Source: Caulobacteraceae bacterium
GTDB lineage: Bacteria > Pseudomonadota > Alphaproteobacteria > Caulobacterales > Caulobacteraceae
DNA length: 62,841 nucleotides
NCBI GenBank assembly: GCA_947478785.1
Contig: CANJXI010000009.1
Coordinates: 1 to 62,841, forward strand
Direction: 5' to 3'
Shown here: piece by piece, positions 62,083 through 62,841 of the stretch
Position numbering within the stretch: the stretch's first letter is position 1
How the letters are laid out: every line of letters starts with the position of its first letter
Position numbers and translations under genes: made by a program
The notes under the pieces: generated by a model
Told to the model about the DNA's origin: nothing
What the model saw: the letters and a program-made list of their open reading frames with translations, nothing else
The model's database searches: none

Positions 62083-62841
62083 ATGGGCAAGCCCACCGGC
62101 TTCCTGGAGATCGACCGCCAGGACCGCGCCTACGACAAGGTGGAAGCGCGGCTGAAGACCTGGAAGGAATTCGTCAAACCCCTGCCGCTGCCCGCCGTCG
62201 GCCAGCAGGCGGCGCGCTGCATGGATTGCGGCATTCCGTTCTGTCACCAGGGCTGCCCGGTCAACAACCAGATCCCCGACTTCAACAACCTAGTCTACCG
62301 CGACCAGTGGCGCGACGCGCTGGATAACCTGCAGTCCACCAACAACTTCCCGGAGTTCACCGGCCGCGTCTGCCCCGCGCCCTGCGAGGCGTCGTGCACG
62401 CTGAACATCATCGACAACCCGGTGACGATCAAGACGATCGAATGCCAGATCGTCGATCGCGGATGGGACGAAGGCTGGATCACTCCCCAGGTCTCGCCGC
62501 GCGGCACCGGCAAGCGGATCGCCGTGGTGGGCTCCGGCCCTGCGGGTCTCGCCTGCGCCCAGCAATTGGCCCGGGCCGGCCATGCGGCGACCGTCTTCGA
62601 GAAGTCCGATCGGCTGGGCGGCCTGCTTCGCTATGGCATCCCCGACTTCAAGATGGAAAAGCACCTCATCGACCGGCGAATCCGTCAGATGGAGGCCGAG
62701 GGCGTCCTGTTCCGCACCAATTTCGAGGTCGGGGTGACCATCTCCGTCCAGCGCCTGCTGGACGACTATGACGTGCTGGTGATGGCCGGCGGCGCCGAGG
62801 CGCCCCGCGACCTGGAGGTGCCGGGCCGCGAGCTGGCGGGC
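62083..62841 (+). CDS. gltD: glutamate synthase small subunit (5' part)
   Basis: The first 253 codons of GltD, running off the right edge. The N-terminal Fe-S cysteines are in [18 protein letters not shown] and [10 protein letters not shown]. The FAD motif is [12 protein letters not shown], followed by [16 protein letters not shown]. It receives NADPH electrons and passes them to GltB. ATG 62083 follows CGGAGAG. Confidence 0.97.
   Translation, partial: MGKPTGFLEIDRQDRAYDKVEARLKTWKEFVKPLPLPAVGQQAARCMDCGIPFCHQGCPVNNQIPDFNNLVYRDQWRDALDNLQSTNNFPEFTGRVCPAPCEASCTLNIIDNPVTIKTIECQIVDRGWDEGWITPQVSPRGTGKRIAVVGSGPAGLACAQQLARAGHAATVFEKSDRLGGLLRYGIPDFKMEKHLIDRRIRQMEAEGVLFRTNFEVGVTISVQRLLDDYDVLVMAGGAEAPRDLEVPGRELAG

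Overview
The window is GC-rich DNA from an alphaproteobacterium, most likely a member of the Caulobacteraceae (Phenylobacterium or Caulobacter are the best guesses; the genus cannot be fixed by eye). The evidence is the gene order murA - DUF2948 - hisD - UPF0262 - low-molecular-weight phosphatase - infA - maf - RNase E/G - yacG, a tRNA-His without an encoded G-1, and promoters of the Caulobacter type (TTGACGS with GCTANAWC-like -10 boxes).

Layout. (1) About 0.1-14.7 kb: surface-polysaccharide genes mixed with metabolism. They include a 5'-truncated acyltransferase, a nucleotide-sugar 6-dehydrogenase, an enolase-superfamily epimerase, a PssD/PssE-type split glycosyltransferase coupled to a Gfo/Idh/MocA oxidoreductase and an uncharacterised protein, a UDP-glucuronate-epimerase-like protein, GTP-type PEP carboxykinase, an SDR, a phytanoyl-CoA-dioxygenase-like protein, a membrane-bound FlaA1/CapD-type sugar dehydratase and a small TorF-like porin. 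(2) 14.9-18.7 kb: housekeeping genes (SDR, QueF, nitroreductase, NUDIX, CysE, DUF3126). (3) 18.7-40.3 kb: a phage-derived island. It has an S24 repressor with palindromic operators, small early genes, small and large terminase, P22-type portal, scaffold and coat, head-tail adaptor, fibre-like genes, a polyglycine adhesin-like protein, two glycosyltransferase-like genes, a tail-hub-like gene and a lipoprotein. No integrase, replication gene or endolysin was found. Non-phage-looking genes lie inside it: a secreted carboxylesterase, a DUF4402 secreted protein and an HWE histidine kinase. Two near-identical promoter/leader elements sit 6.7 kb apart. The island stops next to a tRNA-Thr gene. (4) 40.4-48.3 kb: the conserved murA-hisD-infA-yacG cluster and tRNA-Phe, with a fatty-acid desaturase gene between hisD and the UPF0262 gene. 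(5) 48.4-53.4 kb: a methyltransferase, a large noncoding stretch, an exbB-exbD-tonB operon, tRNA-His and a TetR regulator. (6) 53.5-57.2 kb: a lipoprotein - MBOAT - AlgJ/AlgX-like operon for O-acetylation of an exopolysaccharide. (7) 57.4 kb to the end: gltB and the first part of gltD.

How it fits together. The left arm supplies and assembles uronic-acid and amino-sugar precursors for surface glycans, and the right arm can acetylate such a polymer in the periplasm. The phage island keeps a complete-looking head and DNA-packaging set in open frames but lacks lysogeny, replication and lysis genes. It is therefore either a decaying prophage or a partly retained (domesticated) particle module. 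The most unusual parts are the duplicated promoter/leader, the cargo genes between terminase and portal, a metal-hydrolase-like protein between scaffold and coat, the polyglycine adhesin flanked by glycosyltransferases, and an apparent fusion ORF at the tail end.
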